Shown piece by piece: positions 35,647-43,354 of a DNA stretch of 64,000 bases. Below the pieces are notes generated by a model that searched no databases, was not told the origin of the DNA, and was given only the letters and a program-made list of their open reading frames with translations. The position numbers were made by a program, and so were the translations under genes. The stretch spans positions 2,286,422 through 2,350,421 of the forward strand of contig NZ_CP147243.1 in NCBI RefSeq assembly GCF_037198285.1, written 5' to 3'. Positions within the stretch are counted from its first letter, which is position 1. Every line of letters begins with the position of its first letter. The DNA comes from Haladaptatus sp. DJG-WS-42 (GTDB lineage: Archaea > Halobacteriota > Halobacteria > Halobacteriales > Halococcaceae).

Positions 35647-35821
35647 CGCAAGCGGTGAATACCGAATCTGGACTGTGCCACCAGCATAACTGCTCCGAAC
35701 ATATCTAATACTTGCCCGAACACGGACAGCTTTCGAACCCATCAAAGTAACGTACTCTTATTTTTACATGACTCTGCTGGCCCACTGCATAACGAACCTC
35801 TCACCGGTTGTTCGCATATCT

Positions 35822-36034
35822 ATGGCATTCCTAGAGTCAACCACAGCTATCGCACAACTCATCCCAATCCAATCGTTCTCCGGACAGTTCCTCCAATGGG
35901 CGATTGTGTTCTTCATCATCGCTATCATCGCGGCGCTCGTCGGCGCTCGCGGTGTCGCAGGGGTCACAATGGACGTCGCAAAATGGTTCGTGATTATCTT
36001 CGTCGTGCTCGCGCTCATCACGCTCATTCTCTAA
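35822..36034 (+). CDS. DUF1328-type small membrane protein
   Basis: A 70-residue protein with two transmembrane segments, [18 protein letters not shown] and [17 protein letters not shown], joined by a short loop [12 protein letters not shown]. This is the pattern of the DUF1328 (YtjA-like) family of small inner-membrane proteins. The start at ATG 35822 fits family length (about 55-70 residues). Function is unknown; bacterial relatives are stress-associated. Confidence 0.75.
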   Translation: MAFLESTTAIAQLIPIQSFSGQFLQWAIVFFIIAIIAALVGARGVAGVTMDVAKWFVIIFVVLALITLIL

Positions 36035-36103
36035 CGGCTGGGCTGTGGAGAGACGACGCTCACTGCGTTGCTGCCTTTTTAAACTAAAAAATCGAACCTT
36101 CGT

Positions 36104-37315
36104 TCAGGCGAACGTCTTCGAGACGTCGTCGTCTTCTTCTTCGGCCTGAATCTTCGCCCACGCATCTTGGAAGTCTTTCATCGCAACGTTTGTGCGTCCG
36201 TCGCGGATGGCGAACATCCCGGCTTCCGTACAAATCGCGCGGATGTCAGCACCGGAGGCGTGGGTCGTCACTTCGGCGAGGTTCGAGAAGTCCACGTCGT
36301 CGTCGACGTTCATGTTGCGCGTGTGAATCTCGAAAATCTTCTCGCGGCCTTCGGGCCCGGGCTTTGGCACTTCGATGAGGCGGTCGAAGCGCCCGGGGCG
36401 GAGAATGGCTCGGTCGAGCATGTCAAAGCGGTTGGTCGCCGCGATGATACGAATTTCACCGCGCTCTTCGAAGCCGTCCATCTCAGAGAGCAGCTGCATC
36501 ATGGTCCGCTGGACTTCGGCGTCGCCCGAGGTTTTCGAGTCCGTCCGCTTGCTCGCGATGGCGTCGATTTCGTCGATGAAGATGACTGCAGGTTCGTGGT
36601 CGCGGGCGACTTGGAACAGGTCGCGCACCAGCTTTGCGCCCTCACCGATGAACTTGTGGACGAGTTCGGAGCCAGCCATCTTGATGAAGGTGGCGTTTGT
36701 CTGGTTCGCGACGGCTTTCGCGAGCAGGGTTTTCCCGGTGCCCGGTGGGCCGTAGAGGAGCACGCCGGACGGTGGCTGAATCCCGACCTGCTCGAACATC
36801 TCAGGGCTTTCGAGCGGCATCTCGACGGTTTCGCGAACTTCGTTGAGCTGCTCATCGAGGCCACCGATGTCCTCGTAGGTCACGTCCGGTTTGTGTTCGA
36901 CCTGCATCACGCGGGCGCGGACGTCCGTCTCGTCGTCAAGCGTTTTGACGATGGAAAGAGAGTTGTTGACGGCGACGCGCGTGCCCGGTTCGATCTGTTC
37001 GAGCATCTCGTCTGTGACCTCGGTGAGCGCCTCCTGATTGTTGCCGTGCTGTTTGATGACGACACCTTTCTCGGTGATTTCCTGAATCGTCGCAATAAAC
37101 AGCGGAGACTGCTTTAATTTCTTGTTCTCGTGGGTCAACCGCTCAAGTTTCTGTTGGTACTTGTTGTTCTCTGCGTTGGCGTCGAGGAGTTTGTCGCGCA
37201 TCTCCTCGTTTTGTGATTCGACCACCTGCAAGCGCTGGCGCAAAGCCTCAATTTTCTCCTGCTGTGACGCGTCCTCATCGTAGGGAAGGTCCACGTCGTC
37301 AACAGTATCAGTCAT
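36104..37315 (-). CDS. pan: Proteasome-activating nucleotidase (PAN)
   Basis: A 403-residue AAA+ ATPase that unfolds proteins and feeds them into the 20S proteasome. An N-terminal coiled coil (about residues 15-70) is followed by the OB domain (about 70-130). The AAA core has GPPGTGKT (Walker A), FIDEIDA (Walker B), ATNRFDMLDRAILRPGRFDR (second region of homology) and a C-terminal helical subdomain. The extreme C-terminus is KTFA, whereas the typical HbYX motif docking into the 20S ring ends hydrophobic-Tyr-X. Identity as PAN is firm; which paralogue (A or B) is not. Confidence 0.96.
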   Translation of the reverse strand: MTDTVDDVDLPYDEDASQQEKIEALRQRLQVVESQNEEMRDKLLDANAENNKYQQKLERLTHENKKLKQSPLFIATIQEITEKGVVIKQHGNNQEALTEVTDEMLEQIEPGTRVAVNNSLSIVKTLDDETDVRARVMQVEHKPDVTYEDIGGLDEQLNEVRETVEMPLESPEMFEQVGIQPPSGVLLYGPPGTGKTLLAKAVANQTNATFIKMAGSELVHKFIGEGAKLVRDLFQVARDHEPAVIFIDEIDAIASKRTDSKTSGDAEVQRTMMQLLSEMDGFEERGEIRIIAATNRFDMLDRAILRPGRFDRLIEVPKPGPEGREKIFEIHTRNMNVDDDVDFSNLAEVTTHASGADIRAICTEAGMFAIRDGRTNVAMKDFQDAWAKIQAEEEDDDVSKTFA

Positions 37316-37425
37316 TACTGCGGCTTAGGTCGCTAGTTCATAAGAGGCTTCGGGTAAACCCCGCCAGCGAATGACAGATATGACGGCTGGATTGACTCTT
37401 CAGAAACGCTGGGAATATGCCCTAA

Positions 37426-37456
37426 GGTAATAATCACTATCCGGAATTATTAATAC
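37426..37456. promoter_or_regulatory. Imperfect inverted repeat in the PAN/regulator divergent promoter
   Basis: GGTAATAAT (37426-37434) and ATTATTAATACC (37445-37456) are near-complementary arms within AT-rich sequence 24 nt before the winged-helix regulator start. This may be the autoregulatory site of that regulator overlapping its own TATA box. Confidence 0.4.
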
Positions 37457-37479
37457 CGAGTATCTGCACACCTCTGATA

Positions 37480-37743
37480 ATGAGTACACAAGAGCCAGTC
37501 GTGGCGGACGAGCAGGAAGACCGGTGGGAACTCGTACGAGAACTCCCACCTAGTGCGAAACTCGTGGCGAAAATTCTGGATTACAACGACACGCTCACCC
37601 AGAGCGAACTCGTCGAAGAGACGCTGTTGCCACCGCGGACGGTGCGCTATGCGCTCAACCGCCTCGAAGAGGCGGGCGCAGTCTCCTCTCGCTTCTCGTT
37701 TACCGACGCGCGAAAACGCCTCTACTCGCTCGATCTCGAATAG
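37480..37743 (+). CDS. Winged-helix DNA-binding regulator (MarR/TrmB-like)
   Basis: An 87-residue protein with an acidic N-terminal tail of about 20 residues and a single winged helix. SAKLVAKILDYNDTL is helix 1, QSELVEETLLPPRTVRYALNRL is the helix-turn-helix, and AVSSRFSFTDARKRLYSLDL is the wing. It resembles short MarR/TrmB-like regulators of archaea. It is divergent from PAN with an imperfect palindrome between, so control of PAN or itself is likely by context. Confidence 0.82.
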   Translation: MSTQEPVVADEQEDRWELVRELPPSAKLVAKILDYNDTLTQSELVEETLLPPRTVRYALNRLEEAGAVSSRFSFTDARKRLYSLDLE

Positions 37744-37774
37744 GTTCACATAGGAAGCCGAACCAGCGCGGGCT

Positions 37775-38125
37775 GTGCCCGACCCAGACCCATCGACTGC
37801 CACCGTGAAACGTGCGCTCAGACGACTCGCGTTTGCTGTCTCAGCCACTGAACCCGACTGCCGTGCGGCGACGGACTGCGCCGATGCAACTCACATCGTT
37901 ACCCGCGGTATCGCGGCGATAGACGACATCGAACTGGCGGCGGATTTTCTCACAGACGTTGGCTTCGACCGGTTCGAGCAGGCGCTTACAGCGTGCGAGC
38001 GCGAAGAACCGGACTCGCTCGTTCAATCGGGACGCGAGGCGGCAGAGGCGTACCGGGCATTTCGGCGTGCGGCCAATCACTTCCGCTCTGGTCGCGGAAC
38101 CCCTTTACGTCGAGACGCGAAATAG
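37775..38125 (+). CDS. Hypothetical helical protein upstream of mre11
   Basis: A 116-residue protein beginning at GTG 37775 (MPDPDPSTATVKRALRRLAF), mostly helical, with three Cys residues (two in PDCRAATDC) and an Arg-rich C-terminus. It ends seven bases before the mre11 start on the same strand, which implies one transcript with mre11-rad50. I do not recognise the family; its location suggests a link to double-strand-break processing, but nothing in the sequence shows this. Confidence 0.62.
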   Translation: MPDPDPSTATVKRALRRLAFAVSATEPDCRAATDCADATHIVTRGIAAIDDIELAADFLTDVGFDRFEQALTACEREEPDSLVQSGREAAEAYRAFRRAANHFRSGRGTPLRRDAK

Positions 38126-38132
38126 CTTCGAC

Positions 38133-39572
38133 ATGACTCGGGTGATTCACACGGGGGACACCCACATCGGCTATCAGCAGTACCACGCTGCAGAGCGCCG
38201 AGAGGATTTCCTCGCTGCCTTTCGACAGGTCGTAGACGACGCGGTGGCGGCGGACGTTGACGCCGTTATCCACGCTGGCGACCTCTTTCACGACCGAAGA
38301 CCAGACCTCCAAGACCTGCTCGGGACGCTCTCTGTCCTGCGAACGCTCGCCGACGCCGACATCCCATTTCTCGCCGTCGTTGGCAACCACGAGGGGAAAC
38401 GCAACGGCCAGTGGCTCGACCTCTATGAGAATCTCGGTCTCGCCACGCGCCTCGGGAGCGACCCGTACATCCTCGGAAACACCGCCTTCTACGGCCTCGA
38501 CTTCGTGCCACCGTCCCGGCGCGACCAGCTAGAATACGAGTTCGACGCACACGACGCCGACCACGCCGCGCTCGTCACCCACGGCCTGTTCACACCGTTC
38601 GACTTCGGCGATTGGGACACCGAAGTCCTCCTCGAAACCGCCTCTATTGACTTCGACGCGATGTTGCTCGGAGACAACCACAAGCCCGGTAAAACGCAGA
38701 TCGGTGAGACGTGGGTCACCTACTGTGGCTCCACCGAGCGCGCGAGCGCGACCGAGCGCGACGACCGTGGCTACAACATCGTCACCTTCGAAAACGGCGT
38801 GGACATCACCCGTCGGGGACTGCCGACCCGACAGTTCCACTTCATCGACATCGAACTCGGTGAGGGCGAAGGAATCGACCAGGTGCGCGACCGCATCCGC
38901 GAGTACGACCTCGAAGACGCCGTTGCGCTCATCACCATCACCGGCGACGGCGAATCGCTCTCCCAAGCCACGGTCGAGGAGTTCGCAACCGACCACGGCG
39001 CGCTCGTCGCCCGTGTCACCGACAAACGCGAGTACGACGCTCCAGAAACCGTCTCGAACGTTTCGTTTGCAGACCCGGACGAAGCTGTCCGCGAGCGTGT
39101 CCGCGAACTCGGCCTGAGCGGCGCTGCTATTGAACTCGACGAGGTGGTTCGCGCGAGCAAACTCGCCAACGCAAACGTGCGAGACGAGGTCGAAACCCGC
39201 GTCCGCGAACTGCTTGAGGACGACGACTTCACGGCGTTCTCGCCCGCGCCTCGTGAGGAATCAAACGGAGCGAGCGACCAATCAGCCGAGCCAGCCGACG
39301 CGACCGAAGCCGAAACCGACGCAGCAGCACTCGACACAGCGACAACAGAATCAGCTGACGACGAGAACGAAGACGCAGACGGCACCGCAGAGACGGCCGA
39401 CACAGCGGCCGACTCGACGGCTGATTCCGGCGGAGACGAAGACGGTTCGTCTGAAGCCGACGCAGACAAAGAGCCGGACACAGCGCCCACAGACGAACCA
39501 CCTGACGATACACCTGCAACAAGTGAGTCGTCCGGCGCTGCGTCCCAGCGCTCCATGGAGGAGTACCTATGA
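38133..39572 (+). CDS. mre11: DNA double-strand break repair nuclease Mre11
   Basis: A 479-residue Mn-dependent nuclease of the Mre11-Rad50 complex. The phosphoesterase motifs are in order: HTGDTHIGY, HAGDLFHDR, VGNHEGKRNG, LVTHGLF and LGDNHKPGK (about residues 5-190). A cap domain follows. The C-terminal 115 residues are an Ala/Asp/Glu/Thr-rich disordered tail ending in ASQRSMEEYL, which resembles a short Rad50- or partner-binding peptide. The long frame from 37959 is not the start; ATG 38133 (MTRVIHTGD) is. The stop overlaps the rad50 start as ATGA. Confidence 0.95.
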   Translation: MTRVIHTGDTHIGYQQYHAAERREDFLAAFRQVVDDAVAADVDAVIHAGDLFHDRRPDLQDLLGTLSVLRTLADADIPFLAVVGNHEGKRNGQWLDLYENLGLATRLGSDPYILGNTAFYGLDFVPPSRRDQLEYEFDAHDADHAALVTHGLFTPFDFGDWDTEVLLETASIDFDAMLLGDNHKPGKTQIGETWVTYCGSTERASATERDDRGYNIVTFENGVDITRRGLPTRQFHFIDIELGEGEGIDQVRDRIREYDLEDAVALITITGDGESLSQATVEEFATDHGALVARVTDKREYDAPETVSNVSFADPDEAVRERVRELGLSGAAIELDEVVRASKLANANVRDEVETRVRELLEDDDFTAFSPAPREESNGASDQSAEPADATEAETDAAALDTATTESADDENEDADGTAETADTAADSTADSGGDEDGSSEADADKEPDTAPTDEPPDDTPATSESSGAASQRSMEEYL

Positions 39573-42238
39573 AGTTCGAGCAGATTCGCTTAGAGAATTT
39601 CAAGTGCTACGACGACGCCGACCTCGGCCTCGAACACGGCGTGACGGTCATCCACGGCGTCAACGGGAGCGGGAAATCCTCGCTGCTCGAAGCCTGTTTC
39701 TTCGCGCTGTACGGGCCCGGTGGGTTCGACCGCAGCTTAGACGAGTTCATCACCATCGGCGCGGAGGAAGCCGCGGTGGAACTCTGGTTCGCACACGCGG
39801 GCGTCGAGTACCGAATCGAGCGTCGCATCAAACTGCGCGGCGAGCGCGCCCAGACCACCGCCTGCGTCCTCGACACGCCCGACGGCACGATAGACGGCGT
39901 GAACGACGTGGAGAGCCACATCCGCAAACTGCTCCGGATGGACGCGGATGCGTTCGTAAACTGCGCCTACGTCCGCCAAGGCGAGGTGAACAAACTCATC
40001 AACGCCTCCGCGCGCGAGCGCCAGTCGATGATAGACGACCTCCTCCAACTCGGTAAGTTAGAGGAGTACCGCGAACGCGCGAGCGACGCCCGCCTCGGCG
40101 TTAAAAGCGTCCTCGACGACCGCCACGGCAGTCTCACGCAACTCGACGACCAGATTGCAGAAAAAGAGGCGAAGAACTTCCACGCCCAACTCAACGATGC
40201 CGAGACGAAACTTGCTGAGTTAGACACCGAAATCGAGCGCATCGAAGGCAACGTCGAGAAGGCGACGAAGACGCGAGACGATGCCGAAGCCATCCTCAAA
40301 GCGCACGAACAAAAGCGCGAAGAACTCGCCGAACTCGCTGAAGAAATCGAAAACGTCCGCGAGAGCATTCGGTCGGACGAGAGCGAACGCGACGCGCTGA
40401 AAGAACGCATTCGCAATCTCAAGGAGGCGACCGAGGAACTCAGAGACGACCTCGACGAACAGGTCGCAGCGAGTGAGCTTTCGGCGGGAACTGAGGAGGC
40501 GGTCGAAGCCGCTCTCGATGCCGTCGAGCAAGAGGACGACGACCTCCACGAACAGTTCAGCGAACAACGCGTTGAGGTACAAACGCATACCGGGAATGCA
40601 GAGGCACACGAAGAACGTGCGGCAGAACTCGAAGCTGAGGCGGAACAAAAGCGCACCAAGGCAGAGGAAACGGCGGCGGCAATCGAGACCGACGAACAGA
40701 CGCTCACAGAGCGCCGAGAGAAGGTCTCCACGCTCAAAGCCCAGCTTGCAACCGAACGGGCGCGGTTCGATGACGCTCCAATCGACTTTGGAGACGCCGC
40801 CGACTTCCGCGACCAACTGACCGACGAACGGACCGAACTCACGGAAAAAGAAACAGACCTCAGAGCAAAAATCACCACCCTCCGGTCGAACATCGAAGAC
40901 GCTGAAGCACTCTTAGCAGAGGGGAAGTGTCCAGAGTGTGGCCAGCCTGTCGAAGACTCGCCACACGTCGATTCGCTCACGGAGGACAAGAAGACGCTCG
41001 AAGCGCGCGAATCCGAACTCGAAGCACTCGAAGCAGAGAAAGACGCGCTCGAAGAACGCATCGAAACTGTAGCGGCGCTCCGCGAAGCAGAGCGCACCGT
41101 CGCGGACGTGAAGAGTCAGAAATCGAGCCTCGAACAACTCGTCACGGAACGCGAAGAGACGCTCGAAGAGCGGCGAGAAACCGTTGAGCAACTGCGTGAG
41201 CAGGCAGACGAACTGGAGATTCGTGCGACCGAAAAACGCGAGGCAGCAAAAGAGGCGGAGGCGAAGGCGACCGAAGCCCGCAAACAGGTTGCAGACCTCA
41301 ACCAACAGCGAACGGCACTCCGCGAGCGAAAGGCTCGGTTAGAAGAGATGCAAACGCTGTTATCGGACATCGCGGATAACGAGACGAAAATAACCCAACA
41401 ACGCGAACGCCGCGAACACCTGAGTGAGATAAACGAAGAGCGCAGAGAGCGCCTTGCTGACATCACGGCACGAAAGCGCGAGTTAGAAGACGAGTTTGAC
41501 GAGCAGACCATCGAGAACGCGCGAAACGAGACGAAACGTGCGCGCACCTACCTCGAAAAGGCAGAGCCGAAACTCGCAGAACTCGCAGCCGAACGCGACC
41601 AACTCACCGGGACGGTTGGCGCGCTCGAAAACGCCATCGAAGAACTCGAAAACCTCCGCGAGCGCCGCGATCGCGTTGCGGATGCTGTCTCGCATCTGGA
41701 GTCGCTGTACGATGAGGCAGAAGACCTCCAGAACATGTACGGCGACCTGCGTGGCGAACTCCGGCAGCGTAACGTCGAAACGCTCGAACGCATGCTGAAC
41801 GAGGTGTTTGACCTCGTCTATCAGAACGACTCGTATTCGCGCATCGAACTCGACGGCGACTACGAACTCACGGTGTATCAGAAAGACGGCGAGCCACTCG
41901 CCCCAGAGCAGTTGTCGGGTGGCGAACGCGCCATCTTCAACCTCAGCCTGCGTTGTGCTATCTATCGGCTGCTCTCTGAGGGTATTGACGGGGCTGCGCC
42001 GATGCCGCCGCTCATCCTCGATGAGCCAACTGTGTTCTTAGACGACGGGCACGTCACCCAACTCATCGAACTCATCGACTCGATGCGCACGCTCGGCGTC
42101 GAACAAATCGTCGTGGTGTCTCACGACGAGGAACTGGTCGGTGCCGCAGACGACCTCGTGGTGGTCGAAAAAGACTCCACGAGCAACCGGTCGCACGCGG
42201 AGCGTGAAACCCGCGAACTACCCGCGGAGTTGCTGTAG
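39569..42238 (+). CDS. rad50: DNA double-strand break repair ATPase Rad50
   Basis: An 889-residue SMC-like ATPase. The N-terminal Walker A is HGVNGSGKSSLLEA (about residues 30-43). Two long coiled-coil arms meet at the zinc hook CPECGQP (first Cys about residue 454). The C-terminal lobe has the signature LSGGERAIFNLSLR and Walker B LILDEPTVFLDDGH. It tethers and processes DNA ends with Mre11. Its last 21 bases overlap the end of the convergent winged-helix gene. Confidence 0.96.
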   Translation: MKFEQIRLENFKCYDDADLGLEHGVTVIHGVNGSGKSSLLEACFFALYGPGGFDRSLDEFITIGAEEAAVELWFAHAGVEYRIERRIKLRGERAQTTACVLDTPDGTIDGVNDVESHIRKLLRMDADAFVNCAYVRQGEVNKLINASARERQSMIDDLLQLGKLEEYRERASDARLGVKSVLDDRHGSLTQLDDQIAEKEAKNFHAQLNDAETKLAELDTEIERIEGNVEKATKTRDDAEAILKAHEQKREELAELAEEIENVRESIRSDESERDALKERIRNLKEATEELRDDLDEQVAASELSAGTEEAVEAALDAVEQEDDDLHEQFSEQRVEVQTHTGNAEAHEERAAELEAEAEQKRTKAEETAAAIETDEQTLTERREKVSTLKAQLATERARFDDAPIDFGDAADFRDQLTDERTELTEKETDLRAKITTLRSNIEDAEALLAEGKCPECGQPVEDSPHVDSLTEDKKTLEARESELEALEAEKDALEERIETVAALREAERTVADVKSQKSSLEQLVTEREETLEERRETVEQLREQADELEIRATEKREAAKEAEAKATEARKQVADLNQQRTALRERKARLEEMQTLLSDIADNETKITQQRERREHLSEINEERRERLADITARKRELEDEFDEQTIENARNETKRARTYLEKAEPKLAELAAERDQLTGTVGALENAIEELENLRERRDRVADAVSHLESLYDEAEDLQNMYGDLRGELRQRNVETLERMLNEVFDLVYQNDSYSRIELDGDYELTVYQKDGEPLAPEQLSGGERAIFNLSLRCAIYRLLSEGIDGAAPMPPLILDEPTVFLDDGHVTQLIELIDSMRTLGVEQIVVVSHDEELVGAADDLVVVEKDSTSNRSHAERETRELPAELL

Positions 42239-42640
42239 CGCCTCGGTTGTGCGGGCGGTTGTTTTGTAGCCACGCTCGCCAAACACGTCCGTTTCTTCGA
42301 CGAGGCCTGCCGCGCGAAACTCGCTCATCGTCCCATAGAGCGTGCTCTCACACTTGTCGTCTGTTTCCATGAGTTCGCGCGCGGCGATCGGACCTGAGTC
42401 TTCGAGGTGAATGAGGAGGCCAAGCGCCCAGTCGTTGCGGGTCGCAGAGAGGAGTTTTCGCACGGGCTCCGGGACGGTGCGTGCGAGCGTCTCAAATGTG
42501 GATTCGCCAGAGACGTGCGAAAGACGGTCGTTTTCGACGTAGAACTCCTCGCCGGTTTCGGGGTCACGGACACGGCTCGCGTCGCTCGATTCAGCGATGA
42601 GCAAGAGGCGTCGTCCCGTGTCGTCGGTGACCGTCTGCAT
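42218..42640 (-). CDS. Winged-helix DNA-binding protein, convergent with rad50
   Basis: A 140-residue protein with a beta-rich N-terminus (residues 1-55, RLLLIAESSDASRV then GEEFYVENDR) and a C-terminal winged helix. The latter includes NDWALGLLIHLEDSGPIAAR, a helix-turn-helix around SGPIAARELMETDDKCESTLYGTMSEF, and a short wing GLVEETDVFGERGYK. It is a probable transcription regulator. The reading frame overlaps the last 21 nt of rad50 on the opposite strand, so the two 3' ends form complementary transcripts. Confidence 0.75.
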   Translation of the reverse strand: MQTVTDDTGRRLLLIAESSDASRVRDPETGEEFYVENDRLSHVSGESTFETLARTVPEPVRKLLSATRNDWALGLLIHLEDSGPIAARELMETDDKCESTLYGTMSEFRAAGLVEETDVFGERGYKTTARTTEALQQLRG

Positions 42641-42665
42641 ATCGTGAAAAACGCAGCCTAGAGGG

Positions 42666-42980
42666 TTATCCGTTCTGGAAATTGCGGTACTTCACGAGAC
42701 CGTAGACGAGCGAAACCGCGCCAAGACCAAAGACGATGCCGCCGGTCTGGAACTGTCCGCGGAAGTACATCAACATCGCCCCGAGACTGAGGGCGAACAG
42801 CGCGACGTTGAACGTGAGCACGAGCGACCAGAAGGTGCGAAACACGTCGTCGGGGATGTCCGAGACATCCGAGTTTGGCGTACTGACCGAGGGGATTTTC
42901 GGGCCGATGTCTGTCTCGGGGTTAAACTCCGTTGGCTCATCCGGCCAGGCGTCGGATTGCTCTTCCTCTAGGTCAAACAC
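42666..42980 (-). CDS. Small two-helix membrane protein
   Basis: A 104-residue protein starting at GTG 42980 (reading FDLEEEQSDAWPDEP after the initiator). The first half is acidic and soluble. Two transmembrane segments follow: TFWSLVLTFNVALFALSLGAML and GGIVFGLGAVSLVYGLVKY. The GTG is chosen because upstream codons of the open frame encode a basic, non-haloarchaeal composition. It is between the winged-helix gene and the DUF7331-like gene, all minus strand. Function unknown. Confidence 0.62.
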   Translation of the reverse strand: MFDLEEEQSDAWPDEPTEFNPETDIGPKIPSVSTPNSDVSDIPDDVFRTFWSLVLTFNVALFALSLGAMLMYFRGQFQTGGIVFGLGAVSLVYGLVKYRNFQNG

Positions 42981-43051
42981 AGGTTCACTACGCGTTCCGC
43001 AAAAAAGTATTCTCCGACGTGTGTTCTCGCCCCGGTACCCCAAATTCCCTC

Positions 43052-43237
43052 TTATGCCACGTCGCGGAGTAAAACTGCGTGCGTGGCCTGTACCCACGCA
43101 AGTGGATTCTCAGCGTCATAGAGTACAATCCCATCCTCTGTCGTATAGACCTCTGTGGTCTCGACTCCGTCTGGGACGGTTGGCTCTGGTCTGTCAGCGC
43201 TATCTGGCTGCCGACGCGGACTTGCGTGGTTTGACAT
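43052..43237 (-). CDS. Small haloarchaeal protein, probably DUF7331
   Basis: A 61-residue protein with a hydrophilic N-terminus and a conserved-looking C-terminal half (VETTEVYTTEDGIVLYDAEN then PLAWVQATHAV). I recall this pattern as the haloarchaeal DUF7331 family, often near polB. The start MSNHASPRR is the first in frame. It is divergent from DNA polymerase B with 117 nt between starts. Confidence 0.68.
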   Translation of the reverse strand: MSNHASPRRQPDSADRPEPTVPDGVETTEVYTTEDGIVLYDAENPLAWVQATHAVLLRDVA

Positions 43238-43354
43238 TAGGCCATTTCACCTCGAAGCATGGTATGTGTTATCATATTATATGTTTTGTGGATGGAGCAA
43301 GTGCGGGCGACAGACCGCTGGTGTTTTTATCAGCCGAACGACTTTGATGAGACA

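Noticed and set aside
39967-41097. Long minus-strand Ser-rich frame opposite rad50
   Set aside because: Poly-Ser and Ala composition mirrors the Glu/Ala-rich coiled coil on the plus strand; no start context or motif.
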